From Bacteroidales bacterium (GTDB lineage: Bacteria; Bacteroidota; Bacteroidia; Bacteroidales; UBA3663), in assembly GCA_017548545.1 (NCBI GenBank), contig JAFYZW010000046.1:1-64000 (forward strand): a DNA stretch of 64,000 nt, in the 5' to 3' direction. Shown one piece after another: positions 44,480 to 54,201 of this stretch. Position numbers and translations under genes: made by a program. How positions within the stretch are numbered: the first letter of the stretch is position 1; every line of letters begins with the position of its first letter. The notes under the pieces were generated by a model. The model was not told the DNA's origin. It saw only the letters and a list, made by a program, of their open reading frames with translations, and ran no database searches.

Positions 44480-44520
44480 ATCTTGCACTATTACGGAAGA
44501 CGCATTATGACGTGCGAGAT
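44480..44520 (+). terminator. Hairpin after the S8 protease gene
   Basis: A 9-bp stem with one wobble pair (44480-44488 with 44512-44520) begins directly after the protease stop. There is no T run, so termination is uncertain. The rest of the gap to 44617 is AT-rich and featureless. Confidence 0.35.
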
Positions 44521-44616
44521 ACTGCTTGATACTAAACTCTTTTGCATATTCTCGTAATAAATCATCTTTTCCCTATTATTATTTACTATATAAAACAATA
44601 ATATAAATCATTTATT

Positions 44617-45357
44617 ATGAGTCTGAACTTTATGGATATCGCCAAGACGATAGTCAATATGCCGGGTGGTAGTAAAGAGGCTACGAAGAACCTTGAGGAC
44701 TTGGCCAAGAGTTTCGATGAATTCAAGAAAACGGCGTCGGTAGCGCAAGATGAGAAACAGGAAGAGAACCCTGAGTCCATCATCGTTAATGGGCATAACT
44801 ACTCAGTCAAGAAGAAAGAGAAATCGGTGCTCGTTTCGTTCACTACTTTTCCTTCCAACTCGAGAGAATTCAAGCAGGTTTATCAAGATTTGTTGGGAAA
44901 AAACGAGTACACCGTGCCAGCCCTCATTCCGATGGCGCTGGAAATCTTTGCAAGGAATCAGCAGGAAGGGGAGAAGTGTATCGAAACTTTCTGCAGCTTT
45001 ACTGCAAAGAGTGAGATGATACACATCCTCAAGGACAAGTTCGGACATCCGAACGACCCTTATTGCCAGCGTTATCTTCCCGCTGCTTTGCTTCAAGGTG
45101 CTTCGAACAAGAATGCCTATGTACCCAATCGACCCTATACAGTACGCATCGAGCATGCAACTACGGAGGATGAGGAGTCGGAAATGTATAATGGAAAGTT
45201 TTATTACCTCATGATTATCGCAGAGGGTTGGGATTCTCAACAGCGCGGTGTCCAGGTCCTCAAGCAAAATGATAAAGAGCTCTTCTTCGTAAACGGCTGT
45301 CCCGCCACCTACACGAACTGCAAACCCTTCCACGGTACTTGGGCAGGACTTGAGTGA
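44617..45357 (+). CDS. Unknown protein, possibly DUF6935-like
   Basis: The 246-residue protein has no signal peptide and no transmembrane segment. The first 70 residues are charged and helical. The remainder (residues 75-240) is an apparent single globular domain with LVSFTTFPSNSREF, VPALIPMALEIFARNQQEGEKCIETF and a C-terminal FVNGCPATYTNCKPFHGTW. It reminds me of DUF6935 proteins of Firmicutes and Bacteroidota, whose function is unknown, but I cannot confirm this. It stands alone, with a terminator after it. Confidence 0.65.
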   Translation: MSLNFMDIAKTIVNMPGGSKEATKNLEDLAKSFDEFKKTASVAQDEKQEENPESIIVNGHNYSVKKKEKSVLVSFTTFPSNSREFKQVYQDLLGKNEYTVPALIPMALEIFARNQQEGEKCIETFCSFTAKSEMIHILKDKFGHPNDPYCQRYLPAALLQGASNKNAYVPNRPYTVRIEHATTEDEESEMYNGKFYYLMIIAEGWDSQQRGVQVLKQNDKELFFVNGCPATYTNCKPFHGTWAGLE

Positions 45358-45367
45358 TATTGTTTTG

Positions 45368-45397
45368 GCTGGATCCTTTGATGGGTTCAGCTTTTTC
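45368..45397 (+). terminator. Intrinsic terminator
   Basis: A 9-bp stem with two G:U pairs (45368-45376 with 45383-45391) and a 6-base loop is followed by TTTTT. It lies 10 bases after the unknown gene's stop. Confidence 0.8.
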
Positions 45398-45456
45398 TCT
45401 TCGATTTCTCTTGCCAAGAAGTGGAGAATAACAGAATGTAGATAAAACAAGAAAAG

Positions 45457-46527
45457 ATGAGAACAGAAGCACAAATGAGAGTTTTCAAAATATTCTATAT
45501 GGTGTCGATGGCAACCTTTGTGTTAACGGCATGTAATCGACAAGTTCAGTCAACAGCACCAGTAGACGAGAATGAGGAACTTGGTAAGGTGGTCGTTGGC
45601 TATATCACTTCGTGGAGTGACAGAATGCCCTCCTCTGAATTGTTGACACACCTCAATTATGCATTTGGACATGTGACGGACAGTTTTGATAGCGTCCGAA
45701 TTGATAACCCCGAACGGTTGCGTTCAATTGTAGCTTTAAAAGCGTTGAATCCGCATTTGAAAGTGCTTGTCAGCATCGGAGGTTGGGGAAGCGGAAACTT
45801 CTCAGAGATGGCGGGGAACGATGAGCGACGTCTTGCGTTTGCCCGCAACTGCCTAAAGACAATAGAGTATTATTCCCTCGATGGTATTGACATTGATTGG
45901 GAATATCCGACGTCGAGTCAGGCGCGCATATCATCATCGCCAGACGACACAAAGAACTTCACGCTACTGATGCGAGATTTGCGTAAGGCTATCGGTCCTG
46001 ATCGTTTGCTTACTTTTGCCGACTATGCTGATACGACTTATGTCGATTATCCTGATGTCTTGCCCTTTGTTGATTTCATCAACCTGATGACCTACGATAT
46101 GGCAGATCCTCCGTATCACCATTCCGCTTTATTTCGCTCAAGCATAGCTGCGCAACTCTGTGTGTCGGAAGCTGTAGACCATCATCTTGAGGCAGGAGTT
46201 CCTCTCTCGAAGCTTGTCTTGGGTATGCCTTTTTATGGGAGGGCAAGTAAGGACTACAAAAAGCCTCGCGACTTTGGCAAAATGAAGGTCGAAAGCCCAT
46301 ATTCGGAGCGATGGGATTCGACCGCCCTTGTTCCCTATCTTGTCGATACGAATGGGGATATGGTGTTGGCTCATGAGAATGTGAACTCCATCGGCTACAA
46401 GTGTGACTTTATCATCGAGAAGGGTTTGCGGGGTGCCATGTATTGGGATTGCGACAACGATGACGAATTCTTTACGTTAAGTAGGACGGTATGGGATAAG
46501 GTTGGAAGAATAGTCAAAGGGGATTAG
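45457..46527 (+). CDS. Glycoside hydrolase family 18 lipoprotein (chitinase/ENGase-like)
   Basis: The product has 356 residues. A lipoprotein signal ending in LTAC is followed by a GH18 TIM barrel with SIGGWGSGNFSEM and the catalytic DxxDxDxE motif DGIDIDWEYP (residues about 142-151), whose last Glu is the acid. GH18 enzymes cut chitin, chitooligosaccharides or the core of N-glycans. The substrate cannot be chosen from the sequence. The start could also be the ATG at 45475, which leaves a shorter n-region. There is no acidic surface-export motif after the Cys, so the protein may face the periplasm. Confidence 0.9.
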   Translation: MRTEAQMRVFKIFYMVSMATFVLTACNRQVQSTAPVDENEELGKVVVGYITSWSDRMPSSELLTHLNYAFGHVTDSFDSVRIDNPERLRSIVALKALNPHLKVLVSIGGWGSGNFSEMAGNDERRLAFARNCLKTIEYYSLDGIDIDWEYPTSSQARISSSPDDTKNFTLLMRDLRKAIGPDRLLTFADYADTTYVDYPDVLPFVDFINLMTYDMADPPYHHSALFRSSIAAQLCVSEAVDHHLEAGVPLSKLVLGMPFYGRASKDYKKPRDFGKMKVESPYSERWDSTALVPYLVDTNGDMVLAHENVNSIGYKCDFIIEKGLRGAMYWDCDNDDEFFTLSRTVWDKVGRIVKGD

Positions 46528-46619
46528 AAAATACGATACCTTCCCCATTTCGAAACTTGACGGTATAAAACAAACGTCAATTAATAAACCTACTTATTCC
46601 AAAAAGCTTTTTGAAATAT

Positions 46620-47831
46620 ATGAGTTATCTTGAAAAACGAAATGTTACCATAGATCTGCTTAGGGCACTAACTATGGCTGTGATGTTGGTGGTCAATGAT
46701 TTCTGGTCGGTTTCGGGCATCCCGCATTGGATGGGACATGCCGCAGGGAATGAGGATATGCTCGGGTTCTCGGACATCATTTTCCCCTCATTCCTTTTTT
46801 GCGTGGGGCTTTCCATCCCATATGCTATCTCGGCAATGCGGCGCAAAGGGAAGAATGATGGGGATGTGATACGTCATATTCTCTCACGTTCCTTCGCTCT
46901 GATTTTGATGGGCGCGTTCATTTGTAATTATGAATCGGGAATAGACCCAAATATTGGCTACGACCGCAATATCTATTGCTTACTGATGGCCGTTGCTTTC
47001 TTCCTTGTCTTCAATCGCAATCAGCAATTGGGATGGATTGTACGTCTTTTGAAGGTGATAGGATGGAGCATCCTTCTGTTCCTCCTCATCACGTCTCGAA
47101 GTCCTGAGGGCAGGACATTTTACCCCTATTGGTGGGGCATCCTCGGATTAATCGGCTGGGCTTATCTTTTCTGTGCTCTGGTCTATGCACTTTCGAAGGA
47201 TATTATTCCACAAATAATTGCGTGGGTTTCGCTCTTTGTCATCTGCCTCTGCTGTACACAAACGGTTCCTTACTCGTTTCTCCAAGGACAGCCAATCCTT
47301 TCGATGCCCCAACCGAATATTGTAGAGCTTGTTCTTTCGACGTTGCATATTGGGAATGCTTCGAGTCATCTTCTTGTTATGAGTGGCGTGATGTTCTCGG
47401 GTCTTTATCTCAAAAAGACCGAGTCGTTTTCATGGTCGAAGCAGGCTGGTACCACAATTGTCCTTGGAGTGGTCTGCATCGTGTTGGCAATCATCTTTCA
47501 CCAGTTGTTCATCACTTCCAAAATTATCGGCACACTACCCTGGATTTTTTATACTTTGGGTATCGATTTGATTCTTTATGTTGTGATCGATTGGCTTGTG
47601 GCAAAGGGGAAGTCCGGGTGGATGTCATGCCTCAAGCCTGCCGGTATTGCAACGCTGACCTGTTATATTGTGCCTTATCTTCTTTATCCGTTGATCTCTA
47701 TGTCTGCAGGATGGGATTGGTCGTACGCCATCCCCGAGCCTTTCGGCATTGTTAAGTGCATCCTTTTCTCAGCAATCTGTATCTCCATCACCTGGCTTTT
47801 CGGCAAATGGTCGATTCGTTTGAAAGTATGA
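46620..47831 (+). CDS. DUF5009 / heparan-glucosaminide N-acetyltransferase-like membrane protein
   Basis: The product has about 403 residues and roughly ten transmembrane segments. The N-terminus is typical of the family: EKRNVTIDLLRALTMAVMLVVNDFWSV and FSDIIFPSFLFCVGLSIPYA. The human relative HGSNAT acetylates terminal glucosamine across a membrane using acetyl-CoA. Bacterial members are uncharacterised. The start is the ATG at 46620; a TTG nine bases earlier is less likely. It lies 92 bases after the GH18 gene, hinting at a joint role with amino-sugar glycans. Confidence 0.85.
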   Translation: MSYLEKRNVTIDLLRALTMAVMLVVNDFWSVSGIPHWMGHAAGNEDMLGFSDIIFPSFLFCVGLSIPYAISAMRRKGKNDGDVIRHILSRSFALILMGAFICNYESGIDPNIGYDRNIYCLLMAVAFFLVFNRNQQLGWIVRLLKVIGWSILLFLLITSRSPEGRTFYPYWWGILGLIGWAYLFCALVYALSKDIIPQIIAWVSLFVICLCCTQTVPYSFLQGQPILSMPQPNIVELVLSTLHIGNASSHLLVMSGVMFSGLYLKKTESFSWSKQAGTTIVLGVVCIVLAIIFHQLFITSKIIGTLPWIFYTLGIDLILYVVIDWLVAKGKSGWMSCLKPAGIATLTCYIVPYLLYPLISMSAGWDWSYAIPEPFGIVKCILFSAICISITWLFGKWSIRLKV

Positions 47832-47863
47832 ATTGTTATGTTCTATTTACGTGTAAGGCGACA

Positions 47864-50800
47864 TTATGGTACCATGACTTTATAAGCAGTGCCTTTGCTG
47901 CGTACGATGTAGACACCCGATGGCAGCTTTTGGGAAAGAGGACCATGACCTTGGCAAACCATGCTGCCGCTCATGTTGTAAACGATGTAATCGTTGTCCC
48001 AAACGTCATCGGGGAGAATCTGCTGGATGGCACTCTCTGTCGGTTGGGCGTATGGAGTACTGTAGGAACTATATTGATTAGTCTTTTCGATGGTGGAACG
48101 CGTCAGACGATAGACGTTGCGGGAAGCGTCGGGATAACGGCCAACAGTTTCGGTATGAAGGTGGGAACAGTATGTGAGAGTATCATGCCATGATCCATCA
48201 GAGGCTGAAAGGATGATATGATTCTGATCCTCGTTCTCCAACTTAAATGGGGCATGAAGGTCCCAGATGCCATCCTCCTTATCACACCAGATAATACGAT
48301 AGCCATGCGCAGGGATAATCGTCGAAATTGGGTCATCAGTCGAGAGCCCTGTACCAATCTTCCATTTATCAGGTTTGTTTACCTTATCTGATAAATACAT
48401 CCCACTAAGGTCGATGTCCTTCGACGTGGTATTATAGAGTTCTATCCAATCTGCTTTATTCTGCAAATCGTTGATATATATGTTGTTATTGGCGCTTACC
48501 TCGTTGATGACGACAGGAGGAAGATTGGCGCTACCCGTGGAAACGCGTTCGAAACAAGCGATGTATTTGCCACCGGTCGATGCAGGAAGCTTATATTCGA
48601 CATCGTTGCATACAAGGACGCCACCCGATGCGGAGGTGCTGTTCAGTGAAGCGCTCCAATAGATGTCGGTTGAACTTCCTGAGTTATTGTGAACCTCTAC
48701 GGCGATTACATTATCACCCTTTTGGAAGAGCGATGCATCAAGTTTCATATTTCCACTGTCGGGATTGTTGGGAGCGTAAGTTGTGGCGTATGTATTGAAA
48801 GTTACATTGCCCGACGGCATGTTGTAGCGCCCTGCCTCCTGGCCGTTCACATAGACAATCATGCCATCGTCCACAGTGAACGCCAGGGATATGGTTTCAT
48901 TCTCTTTAGGCTCATCTGCTAAGGTGAACGAGGTTCGGAAATAGTAGGTGGGATACTTGTTGTTCACGTTCGAGCCATACCCAATGGTGGTCTTGTAATA
49001 GCGGCTGCCTCCCACGTAGTATCCCAGGGGAGCGCCACCCGATGCCCAATTGGAGTCGTTGAAGTCGGCAGCATACCAGTTTGTTCCGTCGAGTGAACCT
49101 TTGTCATAGTATTTCCAAGTCTGATAGGAAGGAAAGTGTTCGACGGAGTTTTCGACAAGTTCTTTCCACCCCTGGAATCTATAACCAGAGGGGGCTTCAG
49201 CCTTTACGGTTATTGGGGCATAAAGTTGACCAAAGAATTTGCCTGTCGGAATCGGCATGTCATTGACCAATATGCGGGCCTCGTCGATATCTGATTGGAG
49301 CGAGTATGTTTGAGGTGTCTGTGACGTCAGCTTCATTCGGCTATAGGTCTTCAACAGTCGCATTAAGGTGGATTGCCTTGAAGACGATAGTGAAGAGATA
49401 AGCGAGTTGGCTGTACCCCATGGAGATTCGTTGTTGTAGAGAGACTGCGTATGAGCAACTCGCTCGGCAATGGCATTGCAGATTTCGGCACAACGAGTGG
49501 GTTCGAATACGGAATATGTTACAAGACAGAATGTGTCGATAAACTTTTTTCGGAAATTGTCATTGTTGAGCAGATTAAGGAAAATGGTAACCATTTCGAT
49601 CTCCTTTGTGTATCTACTTACTGACTCGCCATACAACTGATTGAAAGCATAGGTCTGTTTGTTAGCAAAGGTGTAGAAGGGCGAGTCGGTCCAATCGAAG
49701 GCATCGAGGTCATAAAGAACGAAACGGAACTTGCCGTTTTCGAGTCGAGGGCGCCAACCTTTTAGGTTGTTCTGCGGCCAGTCGCTGTTGCGGATATAGA
49801 ACTGCACAGCCATATAATTGCAGAATTCGTCTATATCAAGTAGATTACAAATCTGGCTATAAGATTCTTCAGAAGATGCTGATTTAGAGAGTGTAAGAAG
49901 CTGTTGCATAGCATCGTAGTTGCCGCATTTTTGGCAATATCCCGAGTCGGGCGACATTTCGAACTGATCAATCTCATAATCCTTATAGCCGTAGTTCGAA
50001 TATACGAAGTGCTTGTTGTTTGGCTCGCGCAGATTGATGGCCCCTTTCCAAACGCCATTGATAAAGTGGGCAACTGGTTGGTAAGCTTGATAGTCAATAT
50101 CAATGCCCGAAGTGGCCACAATGCGCTGGAGGATGGCATCCTTCACTCGGCATCCGTTGTCGTTGCCACCATTGCGGATTTGAAGGGTCTTGTGTTTTAG
50201 ATAGGGTTTTTCGTCGAAAAAGGGATAAAGCAAGTATTGTTCACCTTCGTAGCGCTTGTTTGCTTTAATTTTAAAAGAGGCGGGTGACCATGCACGACTC
50301 CATCCCCCGCAACGTTCGATGCCAGCTTCTTGAGCGAAGAGTAGTTCACCCTCGGCCGTGAAGTATTCGAACACCGAGGGACGTTCCCAATCCATGTTGT
50401 AGTTACATTTGCTGCTTTGTCCATTGCCTGGTCGACCATTAACACCCTTGACGAAGATGCCCAGTGAGTCGCCATAGAAATTGTTCTGGGTGCCCGTGAT
50501 GGAGAGAATGGGAAGATCTATGTCGCGCGAACTCCTGATAAAAGTACGTGTAACGACGCGGCTAGGGAGATAGCCGTCGCGGAAGAGGCGGAAACGGAAC
50601 GTACGGGTAACGGTGGTGGAAAAGATGCCGGTAAGCGAAGTGGTACCGTTCTTCTCTGTGGGTGCGCTTCCGTCGGTGGTGTAGCGTAAAGTACACCCTT
50701 CAGGAATGGTGACTTGAAGGTTGATGGTGCCAGATGCAAACGTCTGCGATGGGATGTCAACCTCAGGCTCATCAAGACGCTCACTAGCGAATTTGCTTCC

Positions 50801-51313
50801 TGCATTGGTTTTGCTAGGGGTAGGGGTGGCACAATAGCTCCACGTTGTGCTGCCATCAGTCGTACGAGCCCACGAACAACGCGAGATGGCTTCTGGATAT
50901 TCGAGCGATGTGATGAGATTGCCACTGCCATCGCTGAGGTAGAGCGAACCGCCATCGCAATCGAGTTTCATGTCGATGGTCTTCTTCGACCATTTGCTGT
51001 AATGGTCGAACCATAGTGTGCAGTATCCGTTTGCAGGAACGTAGTTGGTCTGTGTAATTTGCGCTTTCTTCAGTTTGTTCGGGTCATCACTCAGGTACCA
51101 GCCTGTGACATAGATGGTAGTTGACGTGGGATTGTATAGTTCCACCCACCCTCCGTAATTGAAGGAAGGATCAACCCACTGGTCGATGTTCGATGGGCAG
51201 ATCTCGTTGAAGAGGATGGACGAAGACTGAGCAGATGTAACGCTTGCTGTAAAAAGGGTTGAAGCAAGAAGAGCGGCTTTCTTTATTTGCATTATAGATA
51301 TTTTTATAGCCAT
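47864..51313 (-). CDS. Large secreted lamin-tail / CotH kinase protein
   Basis: The product has 1149 residues (or 1142 from the ATG at 51292), with a signal peptide (AALLASTLFTASVTSA). An N-terminal lamin-tail domain (ILFNEICPSNIDQWVDPS ... WVELYNPTS) is followed by a chitobiase C-terminal-like beta domain (YTTDGSAPT). A CotH-like kinase fold lies at about 280-620 (GAINLREPNNKHF; FVLYDLDAFDW with the acidic pair). A beta-sandwich follows, then a second lamin-tail domain (VVINEVSANNN ... WIELYNTTSKDIDLSG). A C-terminal sorting-like tail (GVYIVRSKGTAYKVMVP) ends it. The target of phosphorylation, if any, is unknown. It converges on the DUF5009 gene with a 32-base gap. Confidence 0.88.
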   Translation of the reverse strand: MAIKISIMQIKKAALLASTLFTASVTSAQSSSILFNEICPSNIDQWVDPSFNYGGWVELYNPTSTTIYVTGWYLSDDPNKLKKAQITQTNYVPANGYCTLWFDHYSKWSKKTIDMKLDCDGGSLYLSDGSGNLITSLEYPEAISRCSWARTTDGSTTWSYCATPTPSKTNAGSKFASERLDEPEVDIPSQTFASGTINLQVTIPEGCTLRYTTDGSAPTEKNGTTSLTGIFSTTVTRTFRFRLFRDGYLPSRVVTRTFIRSSRDIDLPILSITGTQNNFYGDSLGIFVKGVNGRPGNGQSSKCNYNMDWERPSVFEYFTAEGELLFAQEAGIERCGGWSRAWSPASFKIKANKRYEGEQYLLYPFFDEKPYLKHKTLQIRNGGNDNGCRVKDAILQRIVATSGIDIDYQAYQPVAHFINGVWKGAINLREPNNKHFVYSNYGYKDYEIDQFEMSPDSGYCQKCGNYDAMQQLLTLSKSASSEESYSQICNLLDIDEFCNYMAVQFYIRNSDWPQNNLKGWRPRLENGKFRFVLYDLDAFDWTDSPFYTFANKQTYAFNQLYGESVSRYTKEIEMVTIFLNLLNNDNFRKKFIDTFCLVTYSVFEPTRCAEICNAIAERVAHTQSLYNNESPWGTANSLISSLSSSRQSTLMRLLKTYSRMKLTSQTPQTYSLQSDIDEARILVNDMPIPTGKFFGQLYAPITVKAEAPSGYRFQGWKELVENSVEHFPSYQTWKYYDKGSLDGTNWYAADFNDSNWASGGAPLGYYVGGSRYYKTTIGYGSNVNNKYPTYYFRTSFTLADEPKENETISLAFTVDDGMIVYVNGQEAGRYNMPSGNVTFNTYATTYAPNNPDSGNMKLDASLFQKGDNVIAVEVHNNSGSSTDIYWSASLNSTSASGGVLVCNDVEYKLPASTGGKYIACFERVSTGSANLPPVVINEVSANNNIYINDLQNKADWIELYNTTSKDIDLSGMYLSDKVNKPDKWKIGTGLSTDDPISTIIPAHGYRIIWCDKEDGIWDLHAPFKLENEDQNHIILSASDGSWHDTLTYCSHLHTETVGRYPDASRNVYRLTRSTIEKTNQYSSYSTPYAQPTESAIQQILPDDVWDNDYIVYNMSGSMVCQGHGPLSQKLPSGVYIVRSKGTAYKVMVP

Positions 51314-51323
51314 TATAGAAGAA

Positions 51324-51364
51324 CGATAGCCCTTCTAGCCTATTTGTGGCTATCGGGGCTATCG
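51324..51364. repeat. Two-tier inverted repeat between clpC and the CotH gene
   Basis: An outer 9-bp inverted repeat (cgatagccc at 51324-51332 with its complement at 51356-51364) encloses an inner 5-bp one (51336-51340 with 51348-51352). The motif TAGCC or its complement recurs about six times. There is no T run on the minus strand after it, so it may be a processing hairpin or a weak terminator after clpC. Confidence 0.5.
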
Positions 51365-51367
51365 CTA

Positions 51368-54031
51368 CTAAATGTTTGCTTTCTCGAAAACGGCGATGGT
51401 GGAGTCTTTATCGGGGTCTTTATCGATGGTGATGCGGACGCCCGATTCGCCTTGATGTTCGAGCATCTTCTCGCAGAGCATATCCTCTACATACTGCTGC
51501 ACAGCACGCTTCAGTGGACGGGCTCCGTATTGTTTGTCGTAACCCTTCTCACCAAGAAATTCCTTGGCGGCATCGGTGACCGTGAAGTCATAACCGAGAC
51601 CCGTGAGGCGCTTGATAACAGCGTTCAGTTCGAGATCCACAATCTTACGTATCTCGTTCTTTCCGAGTTGGTTGAAGTTGACAATGTCGTCGATGCGATT
51701 AAGAAATTCGGGAGCAAAGGTCTTGCGCAAGGCCTTCATGACAATTGACTGAGCGACCTCGTTCTCCTCTTTGTCACTTCTTGACGAGAAGCCTATTCCG
51801 GTGCCAAACTCCTTAACTTGGCGACTACCCACGTTGGAGGTAAGAATAATAATGGTGTTCTTGAACGACACCTTATGACCAAGTGAGTCGGTGAGGTGGC
51901 CTTCGTCGAAAATCTGCAACATCAGATTGAACACGTCAGGGTGTGCCTTCTCGATCTCATCGAACAGGACCACGGAGTAAGGGTGACGACGTACACGCTC
52001 TGTTAACTGACCACCCTCGTCGTAGCCTACATATCCAGGAGGCGCACCGATGAGTCGAGAAACGCTATATTTCTCCATGAACTCGCTCATATCCACACGG
52101 ATTAGGCTATCCTTGGTCGAAAACATCTCTTCGGCCAAAATCTTGGCTAGATAAGTCTTGCCCACACCCGTAGGACCGAGGAATAGGAATGTACCGATGG
52201 GCTTGGCAGGGTCCTTCAGTCCAATACGGTTGCGCTGGATGGCACGTACTACCCTGTCGATGGCGGCGTCCTGGCCGATGACCTTACTCTTCATGATGTC
52301 CTTGAGAGCGAGGAGCTTCTGTCCTTCGGTCGAAGCGACTTTCTGCACAGGGATGCCGGTCATCTTGGCTACACATTCGGCAATAATCTCTGCGGTGACC
52401 TCGGTGCGATTGTTCTTCTGCTCTTCGGCCCACTTACGGCGTTCTTCCTTAAGATGCTGCTCGAGTGTGCGCTGGCGGTCACGGCAAGAAGCAGCCACTT
52501 CGAAGGTCTGGCTGATGATAGCCTCGTCCTTCAACCGCTTGGTTTCCTCGATCTGTGCCTCGAGTTCAGCAAAGATTGTGGGCTGGTTGGCCGAATAGAG
52601 GTGCATACGAGAACCTGCTTCGTCCATGGCGTCGATGGCCTTGTCGGGGAAATTGCGGTCGGTGACGTATCGGTCGGTGAGCCGCACACACGCCTCAAGA
52701 GCCTCGTCGGTAAAGTGAACGTTGTGGTGCTCCTCATAGCGGTCGCGGATGTTACGAAGGATGGTGAGTGTGTCTTCGGCCGATGTGGGTTCAACCATGA
52801 CCTTCTGGAAACGACGTTCCAGCGCACCATCCTTCTCGATAGTCTTGCGATATTCGTCGATGGTGGTCGAACCAATACATTGTATCTCACCACGACTGAG
52901 GGCGGGTTTAAGCATATTGGCGGCATCCATCGAACCCTGGGCATTGCCAGCGCCTACCATGGTGTGAATCTCGTCGATATAAAGGATGATGTCCTTATTG
53001 TCCTCCAATTCCTTGATGACGGCCTTGAGTCGTTCCTCGAACTGTCCGCGGTACTTGGTGCCAGCCACGAGCCCGGCCATATCAAGACTGATGACGCGCT
53101 TATCGGTAAGCAACCAGGATACTTTCTTCTCGACGATGCGCTGTGCAAGGCCTTCAACGATGGCGCTCTTGCCCACACCTGGTTCACCGATGAGAATAGG
53201 ATTGTTCTTCTTGCGGCGCGAAAGAATCTGTGTAAGTCGCTCTATTTCGTCTTGACGACCTACCACTGGATCGAGTTTGCCATCCTTGGCGGCCTGTGTA
53301 AGATCGAAGCCAAACTTGTCGAGAGCAGGTGTGCTCGATTCTGTCTGCTGTCCCTGCTTGCGCTGACGAGTGCGAGAACGCTGACCGCCTATCGGGCCGT
53401 CGTCGTCGTCGTCTTCCATATCGTCGTCGTCGAAACTCTCGCTGTACATGTCGTCGTTGTCCTCATCGACGGGACCTTGAGATGTTTTACCTCGTTGCTC
53501 ATCGTCACGTGCCAACCCATGGGCTCGTGCATTATTCTGTTCGCTGGGGTCGATATGTCCGATTTCGGCGACCTGTTTATAGTACGACGAATAATCCACA
53601 TTATACTGCATGAGCAACTGGCTGACTACACTGCGATCGTCCTTCAGCATGGCCAGTATCATGTGCTCGGGAGCCACACTCTGTTCCTTCATCATTCGTG
53701 CCTCAAGTTGGCTTAGCTTCATTGTGCGGTCACATTCCCTCGACAAGTGCTGTTCGTTTTCGTCGAGGGTATCGGTGGCGCCACTTTCAGCAGTCGGCAC
53801 ATTGTCGAAACTGTCGCTGGTGGTATTGTATAGGCTTTGTTCTATATTCATGCGCAGACGAACAAGATCGACACCATGGCGAACCAAAGCTTCGACACCG
53901 CGTCCCTGTCCGTCGCGAAGAATACCAAGCATGAGATGCTCGGTCTTGATGAGAGGACTATGAAAACGTTCGGCCTCTTCCTGGCTGTACTGCAGGATCT
54001 GCTTCACGCGTGAGTTGAATTTGTTTGTCAT
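51368..54031 (-). CDS. clpC: ClpC-type AAA+ chaperone ATPase of the Clp protease
   Basis: The ATPase unfolds proteins for ClpP or acts as a disaggregase. The 887-residue protein has paired Clp_N repeats, then an acidic low-complexity linker (about residues 180-230, Asp/Glu/Gln/Arg-rich). Two AAA modules follow (Walker [10 protein letters not shown] and [12 protein letters not shown]), with a UVR-like coiled middle between them. The ATG at 54031 ([10 protein letters not shown]) is used. The TTG ten codons upstream adds residues unlike the family. Its promoter diverges from that of the HU-like gene. Confidence 0.95.
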   Translation of the reverse strand: MTNKFNSRVKQILQYSQEEAERFHSPLIKTEHLMLGILRDGQGRGVEALVRHGVDLVRLRMNIEQSLYNTTSDSFDNVPTAESGATDTLDENEQHLSRECDRTMKLSQLEARMMKEQSVAPEHMILAMLKDDRSVVSQLLMQYNVDYSSYYKQVAEIGHIDPSEQNNARAHGLARDDEQRGKTSQGPVDEDNDDMYSESFDDDDMEDDDDDGPIGGQRSRTRQRKQGQQTESSTPALDKFGFDLTQAAKDGKLDPVVGRQDEIERLTQILSRRKKNNPILIGEPGVGKSAIVEGLAQRIVEKKVSWLLTDKRVISLDMAGLVAGTKYRGQFEERLKAVIKELEDNKDIILYIDEIHTMVGAGNAQGSMDAANMLKPALSRGEIQCIGSTTIDEYRKTIEKDGALERRFQKVMVEPTSAEDTLTILRNIRDRYEEHHNVHFTDEALEACVRLTDRYVTDRNFPDKAIDAMDEAGSRMHLYSANQPTIFAELEAQIEETKRLKDEAIISQTFEVAASCRDRQRTLEQHLKEERRKWAEEQKNNRTEVTAEIIAECVAKMTGIPVQKVASTEGQKLLALKDIMKSKVIGQDAAIDRVVRAIQRNRIGLKDPAKPIGTFLFLGPTGVGKTYLAKILAEEMFSTKDSLIRVDMSEFMEKYSVSRLIGAPPGYVGYDEGGQLTERVRRHPYSVVLFDEIEKAHPDVFNLMLQIFDEGHLTDSLGHKVSFKNTIIILTSNVGSRQVKEFGTGIGFSSRSDKEENEVAQSIVMKALRKTFAPEFLNRIDDIVNFNQLGKNEIRKIVDLELNAVIKRLTGLGYDFTVTDAAKEFLGEKGYDKQYGARPLKRAVQQYVEDMLCEKMLEHQGESGVRITIDKDPDKDSTIAVFEKANI

Positions 54032-54080
54032 TTCTTTGTCAAAAATAAAACAATGGGACAAAAAGTCCTATATTTTGATG

Positions 54081-54088
54081 CAAAAATA
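54081..54088 (-). promoter_or_regulatory. -7 promoter element of clpC
   Basis: The minus-strand reading is TATTTTTG followed by CATC, about 50 bases before the clpC ATG. No CIRCE-like inverted repeat is visible near it. Confidence 0.65.
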
Positions 54089-54173
54089 AGAATAATTTTT
54101 GAGAATATACTCTTTTTTAATAAAAAATTCACAATTATTACCCAAAAATGTCATAAGATTGGAGAAAAATCAT

Positions 54174-54181
54174 TATTTTTG
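54174..54181 (+). promoter_or_regulatory. -7 promoter element of the tandem-HU gene
   Basis: TATTTTTG followed by CACACC lies 21 bases before the ATG at 54202, with the typical short leader. Confidence 0.68.
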
Positions 54182-54201
54182 CACACCAATATATTATAAT
54201 T

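Noticed and set aside
46600-46613. 14-base palindrome CAAAAAGCTTTTTG before the DUF5009 gene
   Set aside because: It is AT-rich and short, with no repeats elsewhere in the window. It may be chance, and no regulator can be linked to it.
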